A DNA stretch of 64,000 nt, from contig NZ_RBZO01000010.1 in assembly GCF_003628445.1 (NCBI RefSeq), positions 60,189-124,188 of the forward strand, given 5' to 3'. Positions 50,793 to 59,535 of the stretch are shown in pieces (the stretch's first letter is position 1; each line of letters opens with the position of its first letter). The DNA comes from Oceanobacillus bengalensis (GTDB taxonomy: Bacteria; Bacillota; Bacilli; Bacillales; Amphibacillaceae). The notes below the pieces were generated by a model that saw only the letters and a list, made by a program, of their open reading frames with translations, was not told where the DNA came from and ran no database searches. The position numbers were made by a program, and so were the translations under genes.

Positions 50793-51446
50793 ATGTTTGC
50801 TATTTGTTCAGCTGGATTAGCCCCAGCAATTGCTTTATTATCTTATTTTTATCTTAAAGATCGGGTGACAGAGCCAATTCCTTTAATTATCAGGACATTT
50901 ATTTCAGGTGCTCTATTAGTATTTCCAATCATGTTTATTCAGTACGTTTTGACGTCAGAAGCAATGATTAATAATAATTTTATCCATTCTTTTTTCTTTG
51001 GGGCTTTTTTTGAGGAGTTCTTTAAATGGTTTATTTTCATGTTTGCAATCTTTCGCCATCCGGAATTTAATAATCATTATGATGGGATTGTTTATGCTGT
51101 ATCAATAAGCTTAGGGTTTGCATCATTAGAAAATGTATTATATTTAATTACAAATGGGATAGAATATGCATTCCTCAGAGCCTTCTTCCCTGTTTCATCA
51201 CACGCATTGTTTGGGGTAATTATGGGTTTTTATTTAGGGAAAGCAAAACATATGCATTCCAGGAAAAAATGGAATATGTTTAGGGCCTTTTTGATTCCAT
51301 TTTTATTACATGGTATTTATAATTATATACTACTTACTGTTACAAGTAATTGGATATTTTATATTATTCCATTTATGATTTTCTTGTGGTATGTTGCACT
51401 TCACCGAGCCAAAGTAGCTAATCAAGCCGTTTCTATTAAAAAATAA
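50793..51446 (+). CDS. prsW: Intramembrane protease PrsW
   Basis: This membrane-embedded protease of 217 residues has about seven helices. Conserved motifs are FFEEFFKW (Glu74, Glu75 and Lys78), the GFASLEN block and [11 protein letters not shown], with HGIYNY near the end. In B. subtilis PrsW makes the first cut in the anti-sigma factor RsiW. Here it may act on an anti-sigma factor elsewhere; the local anti-sigma factor is RsiX. I chose ATG 50793 after AAAGAGG, which gives the [11 protein letters not shown] start typical of the family. Confidence 0.9.
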   Translation: MFAICSAGLAPAIALLSYFYLKDRVTEPIPLIIRTFISGALLVFPIMFIQYVLTSEAMINNNFIHSFFFGAFFEEFFKWFIFMFAIFRHPEFNNHYDGIVYAVSISLGFASLENVLYLITNGIEYAFLRAFFPVSSHALFGVIMGFYLGKAKHMHSRKKWNMFRAFLIPFLLHGIYNYILLTVTSNWIFYIIPFMIFLWYVALHRAKVANQAVSIKK

Positions 51447-51523
51447 GGCTTTTAGTATTGGTATAAAAGGTTGTGTACTTCATTCGAATTTTTTTATTTC
51501 TTTCTACGTTAATGCTTAATCTA

Positions 51524-51548
51524 AACAACAATCCTATAGAAAACAACC
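51524..51548 (-). repeat. End fragment of the intergenic repeat, reversed (copy G)
   Basis: On the minus strand GGTTGTTTTCTATAGGATTG followed by TTGTT matches the left ends of copies C and F. Confidence 0.4.
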
Positions 51549-51569
51549 ATAAATAATAAGCAAATAGAT

Positions 51570-51609
51570 AAGAGTTCATTGTATCCTGTATACAGTGGAC
51601 TCTTTTTTT
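51570..51609 (+). terminator. Terminator after prsW
   Basis: AAGAGTTCA-T-TGTA pairs with TACA-G-TGGACTCTT, followed by seven T residues. It is 123 bases past the stop. Confidence 0.75.
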
Positions 51610-51728
51610 AGACTTTGTGCTTTATTTATTTAGCTATTAAAATGACAATTTCGTTGATTCATGAATAAAATGAAGGTTTACTCAAAAAATAGTTATTACA
51701 AAACGAAGTACTATCAGGAGGAATAATG

Positions 51729-52682
51729 ATGAGTTATAAAAAGATAACCCTTTTAGTCTTGATAATCAGTCTTCTGACAATTGGATATGTAGTAGCTAAT
51801 CCGAAACAGTCGGTAGAGGCCTTTTCAGAACAGATTATTCAACAGGGAGCTGTTGGGGAAGATGTAATTGAATTGCAATCTAGATTACAATACGTAGGGT
51901 TTTATAATGGAAAAATAGATGGTGTGTTTGGATGGGGAACTTATTGGGCATTACGAAACTTTCAGTATGAGTTTGGACTAGATATTGATGGTCTAGCTGG
52001 TGAAAAAACGAAAGAAAAATTGGTAAAGGCAAGTGAATATGATAAGCAATTTGTTAAAGAACAAATTGCAAAAGGGAATAAGTTTACACATTATGGTGGA
52101 GTAGATAAAGAGAAACAATCGGCACCAAAACAATCTACACCGAAACAAACTGCACCTCAAAAATCAACACCAAAACAACCTGAACCAAACAAATCAGGGA
52201 CAGGAACGGATTCACCAAATAATGCTGCAGGTGGAGGGAATGAAACGGATACACCCGAGCAAGCAGCAGAAGATCCTGCAGAAGACGTAGAAATAACGAA
52301 CACAGCAGTAAATGTTCCACAAGGTTTTTCGCAAAATGATATTCAGTTAATGGCGAACGCTGTTTATGGTGAAGCGCGTGGAGAGCCATATGAAGGACAG
52401 GTGGCAGTAGCAGCGGTAATATTAAACCGTGTGGCAAGCCCATCTTTTCCAAATACTGTAGCAGGTGTGATTTTTGAACCAAGGGCTTTTACTGCCGTTG
52501 CAGATGGGCAAATTTGGTTGACGCCAAATGATCTGGCGGAAGAAGCCGTGTTAGATGCGATTAATGGATGGGATCCAACTGGAAATGCTACTTATTATTT
52601 TAATCCAGATACAGCGACATCAGCGTGGATTTGGTCAAGACCACAGATTAAACGTATTGGTAAACATATATTTTGTAATTAA
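51729..52682 (+). CDS. sleB: Spore cortex-lytic enzyme SleB
   Basis: This germination lytic transglycosylase of about 317 residues has a signal peptide (about 1-31) and a peptidoglycan-binding domain (about 36-100; VIELQSRLQYVGFYNGKIDG). A low-complexity linker rich in Lys, Gln, Pro and Thr covers about 130-185. The hydrolase-2 domain runs from about 203 to the end (MANAVYGEARGEPYEGQVAV, with the catalytic Glu). It degrades cortex containing muramic-lactam during germination and needs YpeB. The second of two ATGs (51729) is better spaced from AGGAGG. SigG control is expected. Confidence 0.95.
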   Translation: MSYKKITLLVLIISLLTIGYVVANPKQSVEAFSEQIIQQGAVGEDVIELQSRLQYVGFYNGKIDGVFGWGTYWALRNFQYEFGLDIDGLAGEKTKEKLVKASEYDKQFVKEQIAKGNKFTHYGGVDKEKQSAPKQSTPKQTAPQKSTPKQPEPNKSGTGTDSPNNAAGGGNETDTPEQAAEDPAEDVEITNTAVNVPQGFSQNDIQLMANAVYGEARGEPYEGQVAVAAVILNRVASPSFPNTVAGVIFEPRAFTAVADGQIWLTPNDLAEEAVLDAINGWDPTGNATYYFNPDTATSAWIWSRPQIKRIGKHIFCN

Positions 52683-52699
52683 GGAGGCGTGAAAATCTT

Positions 52700-54040
52700 A
52701 TGATAAGATGGATACTAATCGCATTATTAAGTGTAGGTGTTGCAGGTACAGCCTTTTGGGGCTATCAAGAACATCAAGAAAAAAATGCAATTCTAGTACA
52801 AGCAGAAAACACATACCAACGCTCTTTCCACGAACTAACCTATCATATGGATTTACTTCATGATGAGATAGGAACAGCGTTAGCAATGAATTCGGATCAC
52901 CGTTTGTCTCCACAAATGGTGGAAATTTGGAGATTAACATCTGAGGCTCAGTCAAATGTAGGTCAATTGCCACTCGGGTTATTACCATTTAATAAAACAG
53001 AAGAGTTTCTCTCTAATATTGGGGATTTCACTTATCGAACTGCGGTTAGAAACTTGGATGATGACCCACTTACGGATGAAGAAACAAAGACATTAAAGCA
53101 ATTGTATGAGCAATCTGCTGATATTGAGAATGAATTAAGAAAAGTTCAACATTTAGCGCTGGAAAATAATTTGCGCTGGATGGACGTACAATTAGCGCTT
53201 GCTAATGAAGACGAACAGGTGGATAATACGATAATTGACGGATTAAAAACTGTAGAAAAGACAGTTGAAGGTTTCAAGGAAACGAATGTGGATTCCTCTG
53301 TTATTGGTACTTCTGCCAAACAGCATCAGTATCAATTTCTAAATGGGAAGAAAATATCGGAGCAAGAGGCTTTAGAAATTAGTAAAGATATATTCGGTAT
53401 TCGTGATACAGCAGATATTACGATTGCACAGACTGGAGAAGGAGCAGACGTTCCTCTATATAGTGCATCCTATGATGCTAATGGAAAGCATGGATATATT
53501 GACTTAAGTCAACAAGGTGGAAAACCACTATCCATGTTAATTAATCGAGACGTTGGTGAAAAAGAATTAAGCTTGAATGATGGGTTAAAGAAAGCAGAAA
53601 CATATATGAAAGAATTAGGATTTGAGGATATGGAGCTTTTCCAAAGTGGTCAATATGGTAACACTGGTGCATATACCTTCCTGTATAATCAAGATGGTGT
53701 TCGTGTCTACTCTGACGAAATCGAAGTTAAAGTGGCTTTAGATAATGGAGAAGTATTAGGTTTAACGGCACTAAATTATTATATGAACCATAAAGAGCGG
53801 GAGCTTCCTGAACCAACCGTTTCTAGCGAAGAAGCGAAAGAAGTTGTTAATCCAAATGTAAAGATTCAGGAAGAATATTTAGCAGTGATTGATAATGACT
53901 TAGGTGAAGAGATATTAGTACATGAATTTTTAGGGGTGTATGGTGATGATACCTATAGGATATTTATCAATGCAACAAGTGGTATTGAGGAAAAAGTGGA
54001 AAAACTAGGTGGTACAGAAATTAATTATGCTATAAACTAA
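52700..54040 (+). CDS. ypeB: Germination protein YpeB
   Basis: This 446-residue protein has an N-terminal membrane anchor (about 3-20), a helical N-terminal domain (about 30-200) and PepSY-like domains in the C-terminal half (KKISEQEALEISKDIFGIRD, then LNDGLKKAETYMKELGFEDM and SSEEAKEVVNP). It is required for SleB assembly and stability in the spore. GGAGG precedes the ATG. It follows sleB by 17 bases. Its stop codon lies within a 13-bp direct repeat that flanks an inserted repeat element. Confidence 0.93.
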   Translation: MIRWILIALLSVGVAGTAFWGYQEHQEKNAILVQAENTYQRSFHELTYHMDLLHDEIGTALAMNSDHRLSPQMVEIWRLTSEAQSNVGQLPLGLLPFNKTEEFLSNIGDFTYRTAVRNLDDDPLTDEETKTLKQLYEQSADIENELRKVQHLALENNLRWMDVQLALANEDEQVDNTIIDGLKTVEKTVEGFKETNVDSSVIGTSAKQHQYQFLNGKKISEQEALEISKDIFGIRDTADITIAQTGEGADVPLYSASYDANGKHGYIDLSQQGGKPLSMLINRDVGEKELSLNDGLKKAETYMKELGFEDMELFQSGQYGNTGAYTFLYNQDGVRVYSDEIEVKVALDNGEVLGLTALNYYMNHKERELPEPTVSSEEAKEVVNPNVKIQEEYLAVIDNDLGEEILVHEFLGVYGDDTYRIFINATSGIEEKVEKLGGTEINYAIN

Positions 54041-54254
54041 GAAAAGCGTAAGCACCCGTTTAGCGACGTATGGGCTGCGCCTACGCAGAGCGGGGGTGGT
54101 TCGATTTTAATCGAACATTCCTACGAAGGAGATAAAGGAAACACGGTGAGCGTAAGCGATAAAGGAAGTTCGACTATGTCGAACGTTATCGTACGGAGGT
54201 GAGGGAAGTCCACTAGTCGCTGGGTGCTGCAGCTGGACATAAAACTAAGAAAAG
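54041..54254 (+). repeat. Inserted repeat of the AGAAAAGCG...GCTGGACA type with 13-bp target duplication
   Basis: AAACTAAGAAAAG occurs perfectly at 54034-54046 and 54242-54254, flanking a GC-rich element of about 195 bp. Its ends can pair over a long range: GCACCC with GGGTGC, and GCGAC with GTCGC. The first copy of the direct repeat contains the ypeB stop codon. No protein is encoded. From memory, elements with these termini recur in Bacillaceae genomes. Confidence 0.75.
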
Positions 54255-54291
54255 GGATAGGCGAAAAGCCTTTCCCTTTCTTCCTTTTTTT
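54248..54291 (+). terminator. Displaced terminator of ypeB
   Basis: AAAGGGATAGGC pairs with GCCTTTCCCTTT (one mismatch) around GAAAA, followed by a T-rich tract. It starts inside the second copy of the 13-bp direct repeat, so before the insertion it stood right after the ypeB stop. Confidence 0.82.
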
Positions 54292-54350
54292 GTAATAATA
54301 GGTATATAGTACGAAAGGGAAAGGACTTATTAATACCAGGGGGATCTTAC

Positions 54351-55007
54351 ATGAAAATTGGAACTACGCTTCAAATTGAGGCAGAAGATCTATTAACAAG
54401 GGAAATAAAAACATATCGCTGTAAGTTAATTGAAATAAAAGAGAAGTTTCTTATAATTGATTACCCTATTAATGCTAAAACCAATAAAACTACATTTTTT
54501 AGAAGAGGTGCAAATATAACCGTTTCCTATGTTGCAAGTAATACTGTTTATCAATTCACAAGTAAAATAATAAAAAATGTAAAAGCGAAAGTACCTGGTG
54601 TAGCGATTGCTTTACCAGAAGAACACGGAATCAAAAGAGTGCAGCGTAGAGAGTTTGTTCGAATCGATACAGCAATTGATGTAGCTGTATATAGCGTAAA
54701 GAACTCTTTTACTCCGATTATAACTGTTACTTCAGATATTAGTGGTGGGGGCATGTCTATCATTATACCCCAAGACCATTCGCTTTTAATGGAAGAGCAA
54801 GTGATTACATGGATGATTTTACCAATGCAAACAGGTGAAATTCACTATATAAAGGCTACTGCAGAAATTGTTTTTATCAAAGAGTTAAAAAGAGGAATTT
54901 TTAGTGCATCGTTGAAATTTATAGATATTGATTCAAAAGTACAACAAAATATTGTCAGGTTTTGTTTCGAAAAGCAGCGAGAAGCTCGTAAGAAGGAAAT
55001 ACTCTAA
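54351..55007 (+). CDS. motI: PilZ-domain c-di-GMP receptor MotI (YpfA/DgrA)
   Basis: This 218-residue protein has an N-terminal YcgR-like domain (1-90) and a C-terminal PilZ domain with the c-di-GMP motifs QRREFVR (Arg100, Arg104) and DISGGGMS (129-136). In B. subtilis the c-di-GMP-bound form binds the MotA stator and stops flagellar rotation. That role is inferred here from motifs, length and position upstream of cmk. The ATG follows an AGGGGGATC site. Confidence 0.9.
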   Translation: MKIGTTLQIEAEDLLTREIKTYRCKLIEIKEKFLIIDYPINAKTNKTTFFRRGANITVSYVASNTVYQFTSKIIKNVKAKVPGVAIALPEEHGIKRVQRREFVRIDTAIDVAVYSVKNSFTPIITVTSDISGGGMSIIIPQDHSLLMEEQVITWMILPMQTGEIHYIKATAEIVFIKELKRGIFSASLKFIDIDSKVQQNIVRFCFEKQREARKKEIL

Positions 55008-55131
55008 ATTTATTTTTTTTCATTCTACTCGTCCAAATATTTCTACGTATGTTATTATTTAAGGTAGGTATGTTAAGGATAACTTAATTTCAAATCTAAA
55101 TATTGCTCAATGAGAGGAATGAACGTTTTTA

Positions 55132-55812
55132 ATGAAAGAACAAAATATCGCCATCGCCATTGACGGACCAGCTGCTGCTGGGAAGAGTACAGTGGCAAAA
55201 ATTGTTGCAGAAACATTATCTTATATTTATATTGATACAGGTGCGATGTACCGTGCCGTTACATTAACGGCATTGAAGCATAAAGTCGATTTAGATGATG
55301 AGGAAGCAATACTTGATTTATTGTTACATACAGAAATAGAATTAACTCAAAAGGAAAAGAAACAAATTGTATTGTTGGATGGTTTTGATGTTACAAATGA
55401 TATTCGCACATTACAAGTGACGAATAACGTATCCTATGTTGCAAAACTTCCCGGTGTTCGTAAAGAAATGGTGAAACGACAACAAGCACTAGCGAATAAC
55501 CGTGGCGTTGTAATGGATGGTAGGGATATTGGTACCCATGTTTTACCAAATGCAGAAGTGAAAATTTTCTTAATAGCAAGTGTAGAAGAGCGTGCTAAAA
55601 GAAGATATGATGAAAATACTCAAAGAGGTATTGAGTCTAACATGGAAGTGCTTAAAGAGGAAATTGAAAAAAGAGATTTAATAGATTCAAAACGGGAGGC
55701 ATCACCATTAGTTAAGGCGGAAGATGGAATTGAATTAGATACTACTTCTTTATCAATTAAGGAAGTTGTTGAGCGCATTTTAACAATTGTGTACAAATAT
55801 GTAAACCAATAA
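55132..55812 (+). CDS. cmk: Cytidylate kinase
   Basis: This 226-residue NMP kinase phosphorylates CMP and dCMP. The P-loop is [23 protein letters not shown] binds the nucleotide, and [20 protein letters not shown] follows. The ERAKRRYDE stretch is the lid. It matches the short Cmk type. The ATG lies about 12 bases after GAGAGG, a long spacer. It precedes plsC and ypfD. Confidence 0.95.
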   Translation: MKEQNIAIAIDGPAAAGKSTVAKIVAETLSYIYIDTGAMYRAVTLTALKHKVDLDDEEAILDLLLHTEIELTQKEKKQIVLLDGFDVTNDIRTLQVTNNVSYVAKLPGVRKEMVKRQQALANNRGVVMDGRDIGTHVLPNAEVKIFLIASVEERAKRRYDENTQRGIESNMEVLKEEIEKRDLIDSKREASPLVKAEDGIELDTTSLSIKEVVERILTIVYKYVNQ

Positions 55813-55846
55813 GAGCAGTAATATTTCTTGGGAAGGGAGGACATGT

Positions 55847-56431
55847 ATGTTATATAAAGTAGCTAGATTTGTTGTAGCAGTTATATTCTTCCCACTATAC
55901 CGTATTAAAGTTGTTGGAAGAGAGAACATCCCTAAATCTGGATCCGTGCTTTTGTGTTCAAACCATATATCAAATCTTGATCCGCCAGTTGTCGGTATTA
56001 CCTCTAGTAGGGATATTTACTTCATGGCAAAAGGAGAATTGTTTGAAAAGCGCTTTTTGGGGAAATTACTAACAGGAATTAATGCTTTTCCAGTACAAAG
56101 GGGCTTAGCTGACCGTAATGCTTTACGTACTGGACTGTCTTTATTAAAAGAAGGTAAAACGTTAGGATTATTCCCAGAAGGTACAAGGAGTAAAACAGGT
56201 GAAATAGGAGAAGCACTTGCTGGGGCTGGTTTTTTTGCTTTACGCTCGGAAGCAGAAGTTGTTCCTTGTTTGATTGTTGGACCGTATAAGGTGGGGAAAC
56301 AATTAACCGTTATATATGGTAAACCATTGGATATGGAAGTGTATCGTTCATCAAAAACCTCGGCAAAAGAAATGGCAGATGTTATAATGAAAGAAATAAA
56401 AAAATTAAAAGAAAATTATCAAAGTAGGTAA
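55847..56431 (+). CDS. plsC: 1-acyl-sn-glycerol-3-phosphate acyltransferase
   Basis: This 194-residue membrane-associated acyltransferase makes phosphatidic acid. The NHxxxxD motif is NHISNLD (His40, Asp45); the glycerol-phosphate site is FPEGTRSKTG. An N-terminal hydrophobic segment (about 5-20) anchors it. The ATG follows GGGAGGGAGGACATGT. It lies between cmk and ypfD. Confidence 0.9.
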   Translation: MLYKVARFVVAVIFFPLYRIKVVGRENIPKSGSVLLCSNHISNLDPPVVGITSSRDIYFMAKGELFEKRFLGKLLTGINAFPVQRGLADRNALRTGLSLLKEGKTLGLFPEGTRSKTGEIGEALAGAGFFALRSEAEVVPCLIVGPYKVGKQLTVIYGKPLDMEVYRSSKTSAKEMADVIMKEIKKLKENYQSR

Positions 56432-56546
56432 TCTTTACTTGACAATTAATTGTAAATATTAGAAGTTATAGAAAGAGTAAAAGAGAAGAGAACATACTTA
56501 GTTGTTGAATTTATTTCTTGCTAATTGTACTTAGGAGGCTATGGAT

Positions 56547-57680
56547 ATGAGTGAAGAGAAAAATGAAATTCTAGATCTAAATCAGGGCGACACCGTAACA
56601 GGAACGGTGGTAAAAGTAGAGGAAAAACAGGTTCTAGTTGACATCGGCTATAAAACAGAAGGCATTCTCCCAATCAGTGAATTATCAAGCTTACATGTTG
56701 AAGCAACGAGTGATGTAGTTAAAGAGGGAGATTCACTTACGTTAAAAGTCAAAAAAGTTGAAGATGATGAAATTGTTTTATCCAAGAAAGCTGTCGATGC
56801 AGAGTCAGCATGGGAAGATTTAGAGAAGAAATATGAGAATAATGAGATTTTTGATACAGAAGTAAAAGAAGTTGTAAAAGGTGGACTAGTAGTCGATGTT
56901 GGAGTCCGTGGCTTTATCCCTGCATCACTAGTGGAGACCTTTTATGTAGAGGATTTCTCAGAATACAAAGGTAAAACATTATCTGTTAAGATTGCTGATT
57001 TAAACCAGGAACAAAATCGTATCATCCTATCTCACCGTGCCGTTATAGAAGCCGAGGAGAATCAGAAAAAAGACCAATTACTACAATCTATTGAAGTTGG
57101 TCAAGTAATCGAAGGAACCGTACAACGACTTACTAACTTTGGTGCATTCGTTGATATTGGCGGAGTAGACGGACTTGTTCATATTTCTCAGCTATCACAT
57201 GATCATGTTCAGAAGGCATCTGACGTTGTCTCTGAAGGGGATAAAATTAACGTTGAGATATTATCGATTGACAGAGATAATGAACGAATCTCTTTGTCAC
57301 ACAAGAATACACTCCCAGGTCCTTGGGCAAACATTGAAGAACAAATCACTAGAGGTGATACGATGGATGGTACCGTTAAACGCCTCGTTAACTTCGGTGC
57401 ATTTGTGGAAGTGTTACCAGGAATAGAGGGTCTAGTTCATATTTCTCAAATTGCTAATAGACACATTGGTACACCTCAAGAAGTACTTGAAGTAGGTCAA
57501 GCTGTAAAAGTAAAAGTACTTGATGTCAATGAAAAGGAAGAACGTATTTCATTGAGTATCAAAGAACTTGAACAGGAACAAGAAGAAAAAGACTACAAAC
57601 AATATGAAAAAAATGACGATCAATCCGGGTTTAACTTAAGTGACCTAATTGGTGATAAATTAGATAAATATAAAAGATAA
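56547..57680 (+). CDS. ypfD: S1-domain RNA-binding protein YpfD (RpsA homologue)
   Basis: This 377-residue protein has four S1 RNA-binding domains (about 12-80, 97-165, 185-255, 272-340). Repeats of GAFVDIGGVDGLVHISQLS and GAFVEVLPGIEGLVHISQI mark the third and fourth. The tail FNLSDLIGDKLDKYK is conserved. It is shorter than E. coli S1 (six domains) and does not substitute for it in Gram-positives; the exact role is unclear. The start is ATG 56547, eight bases after AGGAGG. Confidence 0.92.
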   Translation: MSEEKNEILDLNQGDTVTGTVVKVEEKQVLVDIGYKTEGILPISELSSLHVEATSDVVKEGDSLTLKVKKVEDDEIVLSKKAVDAESAWEDLEKKYENNEIFDTEVKEVVKGGLVVDVGVRGFIPASLVETFYVEDFSEYKGKTLSVKIADLNQEQNRIILSHRAVIEAEENQKKDQLLQSIEVGQVIEGTVQRLTNFGAFVDIGGVDGLVHISQLSHDHVQKASDVVSEGDKINVEILSIDRDNERISLSHKNTLPGPWANIEEQITRGDTMDGTVKRLVNFGAFVEVLPGIEGLVHISQIANRHIGTPQEVLEVGQAVKVKVLDVNEKEERISLSIKELEQEQEEKDYKQYEKNDDQSGFNLSDLIGDKLDKYKR

Positions 57681-57691
57681 TCATATATGGT

Positions 57692-57723
57692 AAAAGCCCT
57701 TCCTTTATTGGAAGGGCTTTTTG
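57692..57723 (+). terminator. Terminator after ypfD
   Basis: AAAAGCCCTTCC pairs perfectly with GGAAGGGCTTTT around TTTATT. Confidence 0.92.
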
Positions 57724-57771
57724 TATATATTTCTTACTACCGACCGATAATGCCTAATGGGTGGTGACGGT

Positions 57772-58377
57772 TTGGAAAATGGTATCTTTTTTTACTGGTT
57801 CTCTTGGATTTTATGGATTTTTGTTACCTTTTTTATGAAGAAAAGTTATTTACGGACATGGTTTGCGTGCTGGATACTTTTATGTCTTATTGGATCTCAA
57901 TTTTATATTTTTATATATCATTACACAATCTCTTTAACGTTTGTCATCATGTTCATCGGTGCTGTTTGCTTACTTGCTAGTCAACAGAAATTGATTTATC
58001 ATCTGTTTTCTTCCTTTACAGTTACGATCGGATATGCCGCACTTTTATATTGGGAGAAAGTTTCTCCAATTTGGCTAGTGTTTCCTAGAATCTTAATTAT
58101 TTCTATAATCATTGGTTTTATTGCAAGTTCTTTAGCTAGTAAGTACATTACAAGAATAGCCGTTTGCTTGTTTGGTGTGCTATCAGGTGAAGTGGTTCAT
58201 GGGCTCACGCTGGATTATATTGGTCTACAAGAAACAATAGGTGAATGGTTATTTTTAGATACATTACTCTCTGCACTTTTATTATTAACCTTTTTAGACA
58301 TACTACAAAGAGGGAAAACCAATCTAGATTTATTACTAAAAAATTACAAACAAAATTTGAGGTGGCAGGGAAAATGA
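57772..58377 (+). CDS. yphA: YphA family membrane protein
   Basis: This 201-residue hydrophobic protein has about six membrane helices. The N-terminus FFYWFSWILWIFVTFFMKK is characteristic of B. subtilis YphA, found in the same slot. Function is unknown. A TTG start at 57772 follows GGTGGTGA; the ATG at 57757 has no site of its own. It overlaps the next gene by 4 bases. Confidence 0.8.
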   Translation: MENGIFFYWFSWILWIFVTFFMKKSYLRTWFACWILLCLIGSQFYIFIYHYTISLTFVIMFIGAVCLLASQQKLIYHLFSSFTVTIGYAALLYWEKVSPIWLVFPRILIISIIIGFIASSLASKYITRIAVCLFGVLSGEVVHGLTLDYIGLQETIGEWLFLDTLLSALLLLTFLDILQRGKTNLDLLLKNYKQNLRWQGK

Positions 58378-59264
58378 ATGAATATACCGTTCCAATTATT
58401 TTTGGAGTACTAGTAGGCACCATTACAAGAATGCTAATGCTAAGAACAGATTACAGACAATATCCAACGTATCTCCATGGGAAAATAATCCATATTTCAT
58501 TGGGTTTCATTGCAGCATCCTTAGGTTCCTTAATCGTACCAGCCATTTTGGAAAAAGAATATACAGCTGTTACACTACTGACAGTGGCAGCAACCCAATT
58601 TAGGGATGTACGTAATATGGAAAGAAATACGTTAAATGAAATAGATGGTTATGAGCTTGTTTCACGTGGGAAAACATACATAGAAGGAATTGCAATTTCC
58701 TTTGAAAGTAGAAATTATCTAGTTATTTTGACCGCTTTTGTCGTAACAATGGTTTATATACTGAGCAACATATACTTAGCCGCTGTTGCGGGAATCATAT
58801 GCATTATTGTTTCAAAAATATTGATGAGTGGTTCCACGTTAAAGGATATTGTAGAAATCGAATACCACGAACTGCATTTTGAAGGTGCAGGACTATACGT
58901 AGATAATATTTATATTATGAATATAGGTTTACCAGAAAGGCAAGAGGAAATAAGAAAATACGGGATGGGATTTGTATTAAAGCCTATGGATATGAATACG
59001 GTTAGCACGATTGCGAATCTCGGACAACGACAGGCGATTTTACATGACGTTTCCATTTCGCTTGGCGTATTTCGTGATTCAGGAACACCAGCATTAACGC
59101 CTTTGATTAAGCGTGACTTAGATGATGGACGGATTGGTGTGTTTATTCTTCCACAAGTACGAGATATTGCAAAGGCAAAAGAAATTATTGGTTCTGTTCC
59201 AGTGCTTGAAAGTGCAATCAAAATGCCATCTAAGTCAAAGTCACATAATAGGAAGGAGCATTAA
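58374..59264 (+). CDS. yphB: YIEGIA family sporulation membrane protein (YphB)
   Basis: This 296-residue membrane protein is named after the motif YIEGIA, visible at about residues 100-105 (GKTYIEGIAISF). Three or four helices lie in the N-terminal half (1-150), and a soluble C-terminal domain runs from 160 to 296. The upstream in-frame ATG at 58245 lies within yphA; ATG 58374 follows GAGGTGG and overlaps the yphA stop (ATGA). It is encoded with a small capping subunit, suggesting a membrane complex in sporulation. Confidence 0.82.
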   Translation: MNEYTVPIIFGVLVGTITRMLMLRTDYRQYPTYLHGKIIHISLGFIAASLGSLIVPAILEKEYTAVTLLTVAATQFRDVRNMERNTLNEIDGYELVSRGKTYIEGIAISFESRNYLVILTAFVVTMVYILSNIYLAAVAGIICIIVSKILMSGSTLKDIVEIEYHELHFEGAGLYVDNIYIMNIGLPERQEEIRKYGMGFVLKPMDMNTVSTIANLGQRQAILHDVSISLGVFRDSGTPALTPLIKRDLDDGRIGVFILPQVRDIAKAKEIIGSVPVLESAIKMPSKSKSHNRKEH

Positions 59265-59266
59265 GG

Positions 59267-59452
59267 ATGGTGCTTGAAAAGGCAATTTTGGCGATTATAA
59301 CCTTGAATGGAAACAGTGTCGGAGGGGGTGCGCCAATCTTCATTTGCGAAACGAAAAAGGAATTAGAATCGGTAGCAGCAAACTTAGAAGCAATTACGGA
59401 TGGAATTGCGCATGCGCTGAGTGATGAATTATTTATTATTGTAAAGCATTGA
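59267..59452 (+). CDS. Capping complex subunit for YIEGIA
   Basis: This 61-residue protein has no membrane segment. It looks like a short alpha/beta chain (ILAIITLNGNSVGGGAPIFI, then AANLEAITDGIAHALSDELF). NCBI calls the family the capping complex subunit for YIEGIA, which fits its place 2 bases after the YIEGIA gene. AAGGAG precedes the ATG by eight bases. Its function is not known in detail. Confidence 0.75.
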   Translation: MVLEKAILAIITLNGNSVGGGAPIFICETKKELESVAANLEAITDGIAHALSDELFIIVKH

Positions 59453-59458
59453 TATTAA

Positions 59459-59487
59459 TTGTTAATATTTTCTTCTTTTGCTAGAAT
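59459..59487 (+). promoter_or_regulatory. Probable SigA promoter of der
   Basis: TTGTTA and TAGAAT with a 17-base spacer, 48 bases before der. Confidence 0.5.
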
Positions 59488-59535
59488 GAATTAAGTTAAG
59501 GAAATAGAACGCGAAAGAGAAAGGAATTCTTTTTT

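Noticed and set aside
58245..58373. Longer upstream start for the YIEGIA protein
   Set aside because: The extra 43 codons lie within yphA in another frame, and GAGGTGG precedes the ATG at 58374.
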